From Mesorhizobium sp. M7A.F.Ca.US.008.03.1.1 (GTDB lineage: Bacteria > Pseudomonadota > Alphaproteobacteria > Rhizobiales > Rhizobiaceae), in contig NZ_RZRU01000009.1 of NCBI RefSeq assembly GCF_003997495.1, positions 124,001 to 188,000 on the forward strand: DNA of 64,000 nt, in the 5' to 3' direction. Made by a program: the position numbers and the translations under genes. How positions within the stretch are numbered: the stretch's first letter is position 1; every line of letters starts with the position of its first letter. Positions 47,323 through 56,084 of this stretch are shown here, one piece after another. The notes under the pieces are model-generated. The model was given only the letters and a program-made list of their open reading frames with translations. It was not told the DNA's origin and ran no database searches.

Positions 47323-47778
47323 TCAGGCGGCGACCGTCGGCAGGCGGTCGCGAACCCACCTGACGATCTGGCCGGCCGTCATTACGCCGGATGTGCGTGC
47401 AATCTCGCGCCCGCCATGGAAGAGGACCATCGTCGGGATGCTGCGAATGTCGAGCCTTGCCGCAACAGCCTGCTCATTGTCGGAGTTGAGTTTGATCAGG
47501 CGAACACGAGGCTCCAGCTCGTTGGCAGCCGCCTCGTACGCCGGGGCCATCATCTTGCAGGGGCTGCACCAGGGTGCCCAGATGTCGACGACAACGGGCA
47601 GGCTGCCGCGCACGATCTGACGATCGAAGGTCGCGGCGTCGACGTCTTGCGGGTGGCCCGAAAACAGCATGGTCCCGCACTTTCCGCATTTCGCCTCCAT
47701 GGCATTGCGGGCCGGCGGCAGGCGATTGATCCCACCGCATTTGCTGCAAACCACCAGATACTGCTGTGCCATGGCCAT
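47323..47778 (-). CDS. trxC: Thioredoxin 2 (zinc-ribbon thioredoxin)
   Basis: 151 residues. An N-terminal zinc ribbon (VVCSKCGGINRL, EAKCGKCGTMLF; four Cys) precedes a thioredoxin fold whose active site is WCSPC instead of the usual WCGPC (DIWAPWCSPCKMMAP); the cis-Pro is in IRSIPTMVLFHGG. TrxC-type proteins reduce disulfides under oxidative stress. It lies between the DUF4010 gene and the metal ATPase, 23 bp after the latter, so it is probably in one operon. Confidence 0.93.
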   Translation of the reverse strand: MAMAQQYLVVCSKCGGINRLPPARNAMEAKCGKCGTMLFSGHPQDVDAATFDRQIVRGSLPVVVDIWAPWCSPCKMMAPAYEAAANELEPRVRLIKLNSDNEQAVAARLDIRSIPTMVLFHGGREIARTSGVMTAGQIVRWVRDRLPTVAA

Positions 47779-47800
47779 TCACCGATTTTGCTGTCGTCCA

Positions 47801-49654
47801 CTATGCGCGCCACAGATGTCCATCGCCAAGGGTGCGCAACGCGTTCAGGATGACCGCCACGTCAATCCCTTCCTGAAGCAGCGCTCCGGCAACGGGGGTA
47901 ATCTGTCCCAAGGCCGCCGCGATCATTGCCACCCCCGACAGTGCCAGCCCGGCGATGATACTTTGCAGGGCAATCGCGCGCGTACGTCGGGCAATCCGTA
48001 CCGCCGCGGCAACAGGCTCCAGGCGGTCGGCGAGAACAATGACATCCGCCGCTTCGGAAGATGCTGTCGCACCACGCGCCCCCATGGCGACGCCAACCGT
48101 AGCGGCGGCAAGGGCGGGTGCATCGTTGATGCCATCGCCGACCATCATTGTTGGAGCGATTGCTTTCTCGGCTTCTACCGTCGCCACTTTATCCGCAGGA
48201 ATGGCATCGGCGACGATGACATCCAGATCCAGCTTGGAAGAAATACGCTTGGCTGCTGCGCCATCATCACCTGTCAGCATGACCATGCGCGTGATGCCAG
48301 CCGAGCGCAGATTGGCGAGCGTGTCGTGTGCATCAGGACGCAGCGCATCGCCGAAGGTGAAGATGCCGGCAAGACGTTTGCCGAGTGTAACGAAAACCCT
48401 CAGCACTGGCTCGTCCCGGTATCGGTCCTCACCGCCTTTCGCCCATCTGGGCAGCGGTTTGCCGGCCAGCACAAGAGCCCGAGAACCTGCCGCGATCGAC
48501 ATGTTTTCGACCCGACCTTTCAGGCCAGCACCGCGGGTCTCGTAGACATCATGCGGGTGCGAAAGCATGAGCTGCTTGCCACGCCCAGCCCGGATGATAG
48601 AATCTGCGAGCACATGGTGCGAAGCCTGTTCCAAGGATGCCAGAAGTTGCAGCAGATGGTCGGCGTTGCGGCCGGGTGCTGCTTCGATCTCGATGAGCTC
48701 GGCGCCGCCAATGGTCAAGGTCCCCGTTTTGTCGAAGATCGCGGTTCGGACTTGCGCAAGCGCCTCCAGAGCCGCACTGCCCTTCATAAGGATGCCGGCA
48801 CGCGCGGCGCGGGACACGCCGCCGATAAAGGCAACCGGTGCCGCAAGGATGAGCGGGCAAGGTGTCGCGACGACCAGCACGGCCAGCGCCCGGATCGGAT
48901 CGCCGGAGATGTACCAGGCGGCACCTGAGACCAGCAAAGTGGCTGGCAGCAGGAACAGGGCAAAGCGGTCGGCCATGCGGATGAACGGGGATTTCGCCGT
49001 CTGCGCTGCAGCCACCATGCGTACGATCGCGGCATAGGTGCTCTGCTCTGCCAAGGCAGAAGCCTGCATGCTGAAGGTCTCCCCCGCATTGATGGTGCCG
49101 CTGCGCAGCATATCGCCCGCTGTCCGCCGTTCCGGCAGCGGTTCTCCGCTCACCGCGGACTCGTCGAGAGAGGCGGAATCATCAAGCAGGATGCCATCGA
49201 CGGGAAGCAGTTCGCCGGCCCGGACAAGAAGCTCGTCGCCCACGGCAACGTCTTCAACGGAGATGGTCTCGGTCCCCAGCTTTGACGTTCGATGGGCGAC
49301 ACGCGGTGACCGGTCGGTCAATGCCTTGAGGTTGCGTTCCGCGCGGCCGCGCGCGAAATCCTCAAGCACCGTGCCGCCGGCATACATGATCGCAACCACC
49401 ACGGCCGCCAGGGGTTGTCCGAGCAGCAGCGCAGCGGACATCGACACCAGCGCAATCGCATCGACACCGAAGCGGCCGATCCAGAAGTCACGCAGAATGG
49501 AGATGGCAAGGGCCGCCACCACGGGCAAGGTCGCCACGGTCCAGATCGTGTCGGCTTCAAGGGGGCCGAGCCCGGTTCGCCAGACGCCGATTCCAACGGC
49601 GAGGCCCAGAATGGCGATTATCAGCAATGCGCGTCGCAGGGTGGACTCGTTCAT
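47801..49654 (-). CDS. Heavy-metal P1B-type ATPase
   Basis: 617 residues from ATG 49654. It has phosphorylation site DKTGTLTIGG, hinge GDGINDAPAL, actuator motif SGEPLPE and the metal-site helix motif TPCPLILAAP (TPC rather than the CPC of copper pumps or the SPC of cobalt pumps). There is no N-terminal metal-binding domain. The C-terminal helix reads LLQEGIDVAVILNALR. The cation cannot be assigned from this; Ni, Co, Fe or Zn are possible. The operon continues with trxC and the DUF4010 gene. Confidence 0.9.
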   Translation of the reverse strand: MNESTLRRALLIIAILGLAVGIGVWRTGLGPLEADTIWTVATLPVVAALAISILRDFWIGRFGVDAIALVSMSAALLLGQPLAAVVVAIMYAGGTVLEDFARGRAERNLKALTDRSPRVAHRTSKLGTETISVEDVAVGDELLVRAGELLPVDGILLDDSASLDESAVSGEPLPERRTAGDMLRSGTINAGETFSMQASALAEQSTYAAIVRMVAAAQTAKSPFIRMADRFALFLLPATLLVSGAAWYISGDPIRALAVLVVATPCPLILAAPVAFIGGVSRAARAGILMKGSAALEALAQVRTAIFDKTGTLTIGGAELIEIEAAPGRNADHLLQLLASLEQASHHVLADSIIRAGRGKQLMLSHPHDVYETRGAGLKGRVENMSIAAGSRALVLAGKPLPRWAKGGEDRYRDEPVLRVFVTLGKRLAGIFTFGDALRPDAHDTLANLRSAGITRMVMLTGDDGAAAKRISSKLDLDVIVADAIPADKVATVEAEKAIAPTMMVGDGINDAPALAAATVGVAMGARGATASSEAADVIVLADRLEPVAAAVRIARRTRAIALQSIIAGLALSGVAMIAAALGQITPVAGALLQEGIDVAVILNALRTLGDGHLWRA

Positions 49655-49754
49655 GCGATGCCTTCCGATTTGATCGATGCTCGCCAATTATCGCCAGCGC
49701 TGACGGAGCGCGTCGAAGTCGGGGAACAGCTAATCGCGATAAGCGGCGAACGCT

Positions 49755-49768
49755 TTGATCCACCGCAA
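49755..49768 (+). promoter_or_regulatory. FixK/FNR-type box before the acyl-CoA synthetase gene
   Basis: TTGATCCACCGCAA fits TTGA-N6-GCAA; centre 60 bp before GTG 49821, predicted leader about 18 nt. Confidence 0.5.
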
Positions 49769-49820
49769 CGAACGGGCAAGATCGACCGGCGATGATCGCC
49801 ACGAATAGGAGGCACCAGGG

Positions 49821-52502
49821 GTGACGATTCGGAATCTCGAACATGCGTTCGCGCCGAAGTCGGTTGCGGTCTTCGGAGCGTCGGTGCGCGACGGCTCCGT
49901 CGGCCGTGTCGTCTTCGACAACATCGTCAGCGGCGGCTTCGAGGGCACGGTCTGGCCGGTCAACCCGAAATATTCGCAGGTGGCTGGGCGACGCTGCTAT
50001 GCCAAAGCGGCCGATCTTCCAGGTATTCCAGAGCTTGGTGTTATCGTTACGCCGCCAGAGACTGTTCCCGGCATCGTGCGCGACCTCAGTGACAAGGGTA
50101 CGCGAGCGGCCGTGGTCATCACTGCAGGGCTGACACGCGAAAACGGCCTGCGCCAGGCGATGCTTGACGCCGCCAGGCCCACCCTTTTCCGGATCATCGG
50201 CCCGAATACAGTCGGACTGATGATCCCGCCCATCAAACTCAATGCCGGATTTGCGCATATGGCCGCCAAGCCTGGCAACATCGCGCTTTTGTCGCAATCC
50301 GGCGCCATTGCCACATCGCTGATCGACTGGGCGGCGGACAATAATGTCGGCTTCTCGCAGATCGTCTCGCTCGGCGACATGGCTGATGTCGACGTCGGGG
50401 ATTGTCTCGACATGCTGGCGGGCGATGCCCAGACGCGCGCCATCGTGATGTACCTCGAAGCAATTCCCAATCCACGCAAATTCATCTCGGCCGCCCGTGC
50501 GGCGGCACGCATCAAGCCAGTGATCGCGATCAAGGCGGGCCGACACGAGCAATCGGCCAAAGCGGCCGCGACCCACACCGGCGCGCTATCGGGTGCCGAT
50601 CGTGTCGTCGATGCGGCATTGCTGCGCGCAGGAATCCTGCGCGTCAAAGGCCTGACAGAGCTGTTTGATGCCGCTGAAACGATCGCCCGCTTCCCTCCGC
50701 TCAAACGAGCCCGCGTCGGCATCGTCACCAATGGCGGCGGGGCAGGGGTATTGGCTATCGATCAGCTCATGGACTGCCAAGGGGAACTGGCCGCGCTATC
50801 ACCCGCCACCATCGAACGCCTGAATGCTGTATTGCCTCCAACATGGTCGCACGCCAATCCGGTCGACATCATCGGCGATGCCCCGCCGGAGCGCTACAAG
50901 GCCGCCGTCGAAGCTGTAGCGGCCGACCTCGGAACGGACGTCGTCCTGGTGATGAATTGTCCAACGGGTCTGGGCTCGCCGCTTGCCGCGGCAAGCGCGG
51001 TGGCGGAACTCACAAGGGACGGGATGATCGCCGGCAAACCGGTCCTGACCTGCTGGCTCGGGGAACACACGGCGCGCGCCGGGCGGCAAATCCTTCAAGA
51101 TGCCGGCATTGCCAGTTTCGAAACGCCCGCTGATGCTGCAACGGCAGTCTCCTACCTGAGCGAATGGTCGCGTGCCCAGCGGGCATTGATGCGCACGCCC
51201 TCAAGCAGCAGCGAGGACGTGACGAGCGATCGGGAGGCTGTGCTTGCCATATTCAGTCAGGTCGCGAAGGACGGGCGGCGAATGCTGACAGAGCCCGAAG
51301 CCAAGGCAGCGATTTCCGCCTACGGCATCCCGGTGCCCGAGACGATCGTCGCCAGATCTCCCGCCGAAGCCGAAGCAGCGGCCGGCCGGCTCCTCAAGAC
51401 GTCTGAACAGATCGTCGTCAAGCTGCTGTCCAAGGCGATCTCGCACAAGTCGGACATTGGCGGGGTGGTGCTTGGCATTTCCGACGCCGCCGCTGCCGGG
51501 GAGGCGGCACGCGCAATCGAAGCGCGCGTGCGCAAACACGCACCGCAAGCCGATATTGAAGGCTATGCCGTTCAGCCGATGGTGACGCGAAAACAGGCGC
51601 AGGAACTGATCCTCGGCATGAGCCGGGATCCGATCTTCGGGCCGGCCATCCTGTTTGGAGCCGGCGGCGTCTCCGTCGAGGTGATGGACGACACAGCGAT
51701 CGCCTTGCCACCGCTCGACGACGTTCTTGCCGGTGACCTGATCGGGCAAACGCGGATCGGCCGCCTGCTCGCAGGGTTCCGCGATCGCAAACCGGCAAAT
51801 CGAGGGGCAATCGTCGCGGCGCTCAACGGGCTCTCGCAGATGATCGTCGACTTTCCGTGCCTCGTTTCGATGGACATCAATCCGCTGCTAGCCGATGCCG
51901 ACGGCGTGATTGCACTCGACGCCCGCATCGAGATCGAGCCGGGAAGCGTGGAGGAGCTAGGGCCAAACCCGGCGCTTGCGATCAGGCCCTATCCCTCGGG
52001 TTGGGAGAAGGAGTTTTCGGCAGGCAGCGCTGGCTATCATATCCGGCCGATCAAGCCGGCCGACATCGCGCTCTATCCCGAATTCCTTGCCAGGATTTCG
52101 CCTGATGATCTGCGCCTGCGTTTTCTGTCGCCGCGCAAGAGCTTCTCCTACCAGATGTTGAAGCGGCTCACTCAACTCGACTACGATCGCAACATGGCTT
52201 TCGTCGCCCTGGAGACAAGCTCCGGCGCGCTGGGCGGCATCAGCCGCCTGTCTTGCGATCCGGACCACGCCGTCGCCGAATACGCCTTGCTGGTGCGCAC
52301 TGATCTGCAGGGTCATGGTCTGGGCTGGGAATTGCTCAGGCAGATCGTCGACTATGCAAGAGCGGATGGGATCCGCCGCATCGAAGGCATCGTGCTGAGC
52401 GAAAACAGCAAGATGCTGGCCATGTGCCGCGAGTTTGGCTTCTCGATCACGCATCTTCCGAACGACCCCGGCCTTGTCGAGGCCAAGCTCAAACTCAGTT
52501 GA
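49821..52502 (+). CDS. ADP-forming acyl-CoA synthetase fused to GNAT acetyltransferase (Pat-like)
   Basis: 893 residues; GTG 49821 follows AGGAGG. Order: CoA-binding domain (about 1-130, FAPKSVAVFGASVRDGSVG), succinyl-CoA-synthetase-like ligase (to about 460, SQSGAIATSLIDWA, ATHTGALSGAD), ATP-grasp (about 480-700, LTEPEAKAAISAYGIPVPET, KSDIGGVVLG) and C-terminal GNAT (about 730-893, YHIRPIKPADIALYP, LQGHGLGWELLRQIVDYA). This is the layout of Salmonella Pat, the lysine acetyltransferase that switches off acetyl-CoA synthetase; similar fusions also make acetate and ATP from acetyl-CoA. Which activity holds here needs the ligase active-site His to be tested. Confidence 0.9.
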   Translation: MTIRNLEHAFAPKSVAVFGASVRDGSVGRVVFDNIVSGGFEGTVWPVNPKYSQVAGRRCYAKAADLPGIPELGVIVTPPETVPGIVRDLSDKGTRAAVVITAGLTRENGLRQAMLDAARPTLFRIIGPNTVGLMIPPIKLNAGFAHMAAKPGNIALLSQSGAIATSLIDWAADNNVGFSQIVSLGDMADVDVGDCLDMLAGDAQTRAIVMYLEAIPNPRKFISAARAAARIKPVIAIKAGRHEQSAKAAATHTGALSGADRVVDAALLRAGILRVKGLTELFDAAETIARFPPLKRARVGIVTNGGGAGVLAIDQLMDCQGELAALSPATIERLNAVLPPTWSHANPVDIIGDAPPERYKAAVEAVAADLGTDVVLVMNCPTGLGSPLAAASAVAELTRDGMIAGKPVLTCWLGEHTARAGRQILQDAGIASFETPADAATAVSYLSEWSRAQRALMRTPSSSSEDVTSDREAVLAIFSQVAKDGRRMLTEPEAKAAISAYGIPVPETIVARSPAEAEAAAGRLLKTSEQIVVKLLSKAISHKSDIGGVVLGISDAAAAGEAARAIEARVRKHAPQADIEGYAVQPMVTRKQAQELILGMSRDPIFGPAILFGAGGVSVEVMDDTAIALPPLDDVLAGDLIGQTRIGRLLAGFRDRKPANRGAIVAALNGLSQMIVDFPCLVSMDINPLLADADGVIALDARIEIEPGSVEELGPNPALAIRPYPSGWEKEFSAGSAGYHIRPIKPADIALYPEFLARISPDDLRLRFLSPRKSFSYQMLKRLTQLDYDRNMAFVALETSSGALGGISRLSCDPDHAVAEYALLVRTDLQGHGLGWELLRQIVDYARADGIRRIEGIVLSENSKMLAMCREFGFSITHLPNDPGLVEAKLKLS

Positions 52503-52522
52503 GACCGATCGTCCGCACCCGG

Positions 52523-54076
52523 TCAGGACGCTGTGCGCAGGATCTCCGAAGCGCCGTGCGCGCAAGATCTCCTCAATTCGGCAACAATGTCGACGACCTG
52601 TCGATCGGAGTCGGTCCTGCGCCAACTGGCCTGGCTGGCATTGCGCTGCAATTGACGCGACAGGATATCGACCGTGGCGTCCGAGGGGCCGCCCTTGCGT
52701 TCATTGACCCGCTGCCAAAGGACGAGTGGATCCGCCTCCAGCCAGAAGCCGGAGAATGCGATACCTCGGTCGCGCGCTGCCTTTTCAATCCGGTCACGAT
52801 CGGCCGGTCTATCGAAAACCGCATCAGCGACAACCCAGCCCCCCTCGGAGAGGATCAGGCCGGCGCGCCATGCGATTTCGTTGTAGACCCGTTCGGACAT
52901 CTCAGGTCGATAGGCCTTGTCCGGCAGCCTGGTCTCGGCGGGCACGCCGTGCATCGCCTTGCGGATGCGGTCGCTTTCGACAATGCGTGCGCCGGGCGGC
53001 GCTCCAACATAGGCAGCGAGCGCCTCGGCAATGGTCGTCTTGCCGGAACCACTGAGGCCGCCGATGGCAACGAGCCGCGGCTCTGTTTCCTGGAGAAATG
53101 TCAGGGCCAGTTCGAAATAGGATCTCGCCTCGGCAATCAGCTTGTCGCCGTCGGCACTGCCTTCCTCGACCTGTGTCGCGGTCACATGGGCGCGCACGGC
53201 AGCCCGCACGGCCATGAAGAAGGGCAGTAGGATGAAACCGTCTTCATCGTCGGCCTCGTCGAGATAGCGGTTCATCACGAGATTGGCGAACTGGGGGAGG
53301 CCGCGATGCCAGAGGTCCATCAACAAGAAGGCAAGGTCGTACAGAACATCGATGCTGGCGATCTGGTCATTGAATTCGATGCAGTCGAAGAGGCGAGGCT
53401 CGCCATCGAGAAGGCAGATGTTGCGCAGGTGCAGATCGCCATGGCACCGGCGGATCTTGCCCGCGGCCTCCCGGCGGTCTAGCAATCCGGAATGACGGGC
53501 AAGCGCGGTGCGGAAGGCCCCGGCAAAGGTCTCGATCTCCCGTTTCGTAAAAACATTGCTGGTGCCAAAGCCGGCCTCGTTGATGTCGAGCACGCCCATC
53601 AAATTGAACGAGCCGGTGCCGTTGTGGACCTCCGGCGCTGCGCGATGATATCCAACCATCATCCGTGCGACGGCGGTCATCAGCGCTGGCGTCAATTCTC
53701 CCGCGGTTGCCATTCGATCGAGAAGCTTCGACTGGTCGAAGCGGATCATCTCGATCGCCGCGTCGAGCATTTGGCCGGTGCCGTCAAGAGCCAATCTGTC
53801 GTCGGCTTCCCGCGTGATGCGACGCACCCTCAGATAGAGGCCGGGAGCGGTTTTCGAGTTGAGTTCTACCTCATTCTCGCATGCGGCCAGCCTCTGTGCC
53901 GCCGTCGAGAAATCGACATAAGGCAGCTTGACCGCCCGCTTCATCTTGTAGGCGCGTTGGCCAACAAGGAAAATACGCGAAATGTGAGTCTCGATCGCCT
54001 CGACGGGCCCAATCGCGCCATGGGTAGCAGGATCAAGCAGAAACGCGGCAGCGGCTTGCTGGTCGTCGACGATCAT
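52523..54076 (-). CDS. Aminoglycoside-phosphotransferase-like / P-loop kinase fusion
   Basis: 517 residues from ATG 54076. The N-terminal half is APH-like: AYKMKRAVKLPYVDFSTAAQ, then the catalytic loop CHGDLHLRNICLLD and metal motif FDCIEFND. The C-terminal half is a small P-loop kinase: VAIGGLSGSGKTTIAEALAA with the Asp-containing ESDRIRK. Proteins of this two-domain type are widespread beside stress genes; the substrate is unknown and antibiotic resistance should not be assumed. It ends 21 bp from the converging Pat-like gene and follows a cytochrome c gene on the same strand. Confidence 0.87.
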   Translation of the reverse strand: MIVDDQQAAAAFLLDPATHGAIGPVEAIETHISRIFLVGQRAYKMKRAVKLPYVDFSTAAQRLAACENEVELNSKTAPGLYLRVRRITREADDRLALDGTGQMLDAAIEMIRFDQSKLLDRMATAGELTPALMTAVARMMVGYHRAAPEVHNGTGSFNLMGVLDINEAGFGTSNVFTKREIETFAGAFRTALARHSGLLDRREAAGKIRRCHGDLHLRNICLLDGEPRLFDCIEFNDQIASIDVLYDLAFLLMDLWHRGLPQFANLVMNRYLDEADDEDGFILLPFFMAVRAAVRAHVTATQVEEGSADGDKLIAEARSYFELALTFLQETEPRLVAIGGLSGSGKTTIAEALAAYVGAPPGARIVESDRIRKAMHGVPAETRLPDKAYRPEMSERVYNEIAWRAGLILSEGGWVVADAVFDRPADRDRIEKAARDRGIAFSGFWLEADPLVLWQRVNERKGGPSDATVDILSRQLQRNASQASWRRTDSDRQVVDIVAELRRSCAHGASEILRTAS

Positions 54077-54125
54077 GGCCGGCCTTCCCGGTGTGTCTTG
54101 GGAAATTCGTTTCCGCGATCTGCGC

Positions 54126-54524
54126 TCATTGCTGCAATGTCTGGACATAACCTGCCAACTCATGGATGCGTTCCCTGGTGACGATTTCGCCTGCGTTCGG
54201 GCCATATTTCTTCACGTCGGCAGGCAGGAATTGGCTGCCCCACACTGGCATGTCGCGCTCGCCATGCGCCGGCACCATGGCGCGACCGTCGATCACGGCA
54301 TAAACGCGCCAGTAAGGGAATTCTCCGCCATTGCGCCTGGAGAGGCGTGTCAGGTCACTCGGCCGCTTCAACAGCTCGTCGCCCAACGGGCCATCGCCCT
54401 TGCCTTCGGGACCATGGCAGACGGCGCATGAGTTCATGTATTCGGCCTTGCCATCGCCGAGTTCCTGGGCGTCCGCCGTATTGAAGGCCAATGCTGCCAG
54501 AGCCACTGTGATCAGGAATCTCAT
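54126..54524 (-). CDS. Periplasmic cytochrome c, single haem
   Basis: 132 residues: signal peptide (FLITVALAALAFNTADA), haem-binding CAVCH (YMNSCAVCHGPEGKGDGPLG) and the axial Met probably in AMVPAHGERDMPVWG. Class I cytochrome c of about 11-12 kDa when mature. A perfect FixK/FNR dyad lies 54 bp upstream of ATG 54524, so induction at low oxygen is expected. The APH/kinase fusion follows 49 bp later. Confidence 0.93.
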   Translation of the reverse strand: MRFLITVALAALAFNTADAQELGDGKAEYMNSCAVCHGPEGKGDGPLGDELLKRPSDLTRLSRRNGGEFPYWRVYAVIDGRAMVPAHGERDMPVWGSQFLPADVKKYGPNAGEIVTRERIHELAGYVQTLQQ

Positions 54525-54577
54525 GTGTGTTTCCCCGATTGTTCGGCTGAAATCTAAGGCCTTGCTTTGGCAGTGCG

Positions 54578-54591
54578 TTGATGCGGATCAA
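54578..54591 (-). promoter_or_regulatory. FixK/FNR-type box before the cytochrome c gene
   Basis: TTGATGCGGATCAA (TTGAT-N4-ATCAA), centred 61 bp before ATG 54524; predicted leader about 19 nt. Confidence 0.75.
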
Positions 54592-54612
54592 ATGCCGCGG
54601 CGGTCACGGTGT

Positions 54613-54626
54613 TTGATTCAGCGCAA
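54613..54626 (+). promoter_or_regulatory. FixK/FNR-type box before the universal stress protein gene
   Basis: TTGATTCAGCGCAA (TTGA-N6-GCAA), centred 81 bp before GTG 54700 and 35 bp from the centre of the divergent cytochrome c box. Confidence 0.5.
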
Positions 54627-54699
54627 TGAAGGCATCGAGCGCCCTTGCTAATCACTGAAACCACGACTGACCCTTCAATCGAAATCAGGAGTTGCCGCC

Positions 54700-55536
54700 G
54701 TGACTTTCAGAACACTGCTTACGGTTACCGGGCCGAACCAAGGTGAAGGTGATCTAAAGCTAGCCGCCTCGCTGTGCGAACAGGTTGGCGCCCATCTCTC
54801 CGTGCTCGTTCTCGAGCTGGCCGCACCGCCCTCTGGCGGCGAGTATGCCGCTGTCGTCTCACCGGCCTGGCTGGAGGAACGCCAGGCCGAACTGAAAAGG
54901 CTCGAGAAACGAATTTCCGACGTCGCTGGCTTTCTCTCCCAGACCGCCGTATCGGCCGATCTAAGCGACGACTATCCCGACATGGGATGGGCGGACGACG
55001 TTATCGGAAGGCGTGCCCGCTACGCGGATCTGACAATTCTCGGACCAGATCTGCTGGCAAGCCACACGCTGAAGGACAAAGTCATCGTGGGCACGCTGTT
55101 TTCATCGGGAAAGCCGATCTTGCTCGTTCCCGAGGGTGCGCGGCCAACGCTGAAGCCGAAACGCATCCTCGTTGCTTGGGACGCCCGCCTCGAGTCATCG
55201 CGCGCCGTCCGCGAGTCGCTCGATATGCTGAAAGGTGCCGAAGAGGTTCACCTCGTAATTGTCGACCCGATCGAGGACGAGTTCCATCACGGCGCGGAAC
55301 CCGGAGCCGATGCCTCGGCCTATCTTGCCCGGCATGGCGTGAAGGTTACGGTCGACCGGCTGCCGAGCGCGAACCATTCGGTTGCCGATGTGCTTCGCCA
55401 GCATGCCGGCGACGTTGCTGCAGAGTTGATAGTGATGGGGGCCTACGGTCATTCCCGGTTGCGCGAGCGAATTTTCGGCGGGGTCACCAAGTCGATGCTT
55501 GCGGGTCAATCGCTGCCGGTCTTGATGGCGCGATAG
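54700..55536 (+). CDS. Tandem-domain universal stress protein
   Basis: 278 residues; GTG 54700 has AGGAG eight bases upstream. It holds two Usp domains: residues 1-145, divergent and without a clear ATP loop (RYADLTILGPDLL), and 150-278, with the ATP-binding signature GAYGHSRLRERIFGGVTKSM. Double Usp proteins of this kind are typical members of anaerobic or DosR/FNR-type regulons. A second one lies at 58749. It ends in a bidirectional terminator. Confidence 0.9.
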   Translation: MTFRTLLTVTGPNQGEGDLKLAASLCEQVGAHLSVLVLELAAPPSGGEYAAVVSPAWLEERQAELKRLEKRISDVAGFLSQTAVSADLSDDYPDMGWADDVIGRRARYADLTILGPDLLASHTLKDKVIVGTLFSSGKPILLVPEGARPTLKPKRILVAWDARLESSRAVRESLDMLKGAEEVHLVIVDPIEDEFHHGAEPGADASAYLARHGVKVTVDRLPSANHSVADVLRQHAGDVAAELIVMGAYGHSRLRERIFGGVTKSMLAGQSLPVLMAR

Positions 55537-55560
55537 CAATTCAACGGTAAAGAAAAAAGC

Positions 55561-55586
55561 GCCGGTGCAGATTGCGCCGGCCCTTT
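55561..55586. terminator. Hairpin terminator after the universal stress protein gene
   Basis: GCCGGTGC (55561-55568) and GCGCCGGC (55574-55581) pair with one G-U around AGATT and run into CCTTTCATTTC; AAAAAA lies on the other side. It separates two converging genes. Confidence 0.7.
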
Positions 55587-55618
55587 CATTTCATGTCTCG
55601 CAAGACTTGATGGGGCGA

Positions 55619-56065
55619 CTACTCGCTTGCTTCTCGTCCGGACACCTGCTCGATCAGGATCCGGAAGAAAACGTGGGGTGCGCTGTCGGTTGTAGGAGGA
55701 GCGACCGGCTTGAGTGCGCCAGGCTCCCACCAGTCGGAGTGCTTGCTCAAGACCGACCAAGCATGATCCCGCTCAAGCTTGTGGCCAATTCGATCCGGCA
55801 ACTCTTCGTATCGGCCGTCGGCAACGACACTTTTCCATCCTCGCCCCTGGCCATGTTCATCGACCTGGACGGACACCAACGGATTGGCGCGCATCCATTC
55901 GATCTTTTTGCCCGGCATCGAAAACGCGTAAAGATGAGCGTCCGAATGGGCGTAGTAGAAGGGCACGACATAGGGTTGCCCATCCTTCGCGCATGCCAGG
56001 CGGCCCACGCGATTGGCCGTCAGCAATTTGGTACATTCCAAAGCAGAAAGCGTGCGGATTTGCAT
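55619..56065 (-). CDS. Pyridoxamine 5'-phosphate oxidase-like FMN-binding protein
   Basis: 148 residues forming a split-barrel flavin fold: NRVGRLACAKDGQPYVVPFY, LYAFSMPGKKIEWMRANPLV, VQVDEHGQGRGWKSVVADGR. This is the Pyridox_ox_2 / flavin-nucleotide-binding type common in low-oxygen regulons. Cofactor FMN or F420-like is inferred from the family. The C-terminal third (WEPGALKPVAPP, VFFRILIEQVSG) is also typical. It lies 19 bp behind the phosphoribosyltransferase gene and is probably cotranscribed with it. Confidence 0.87.
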   Translation of the reverse strand: MQIRTLSALECTKLLTANRVGRLACAKDGQPYVVPFYYAHSDAHLYAFSMPGKKIEWMRANPLVSVQVDEHGQGRGWKSVVADGRYEELPDRIGHKLERDHAWSVLSKHSDWWEPGALKPVAPPTTDSAPHVFFRILIEQVSGREASE

Positions 56066-56084
56066 CAGTGCGATCTCCTGTTCT

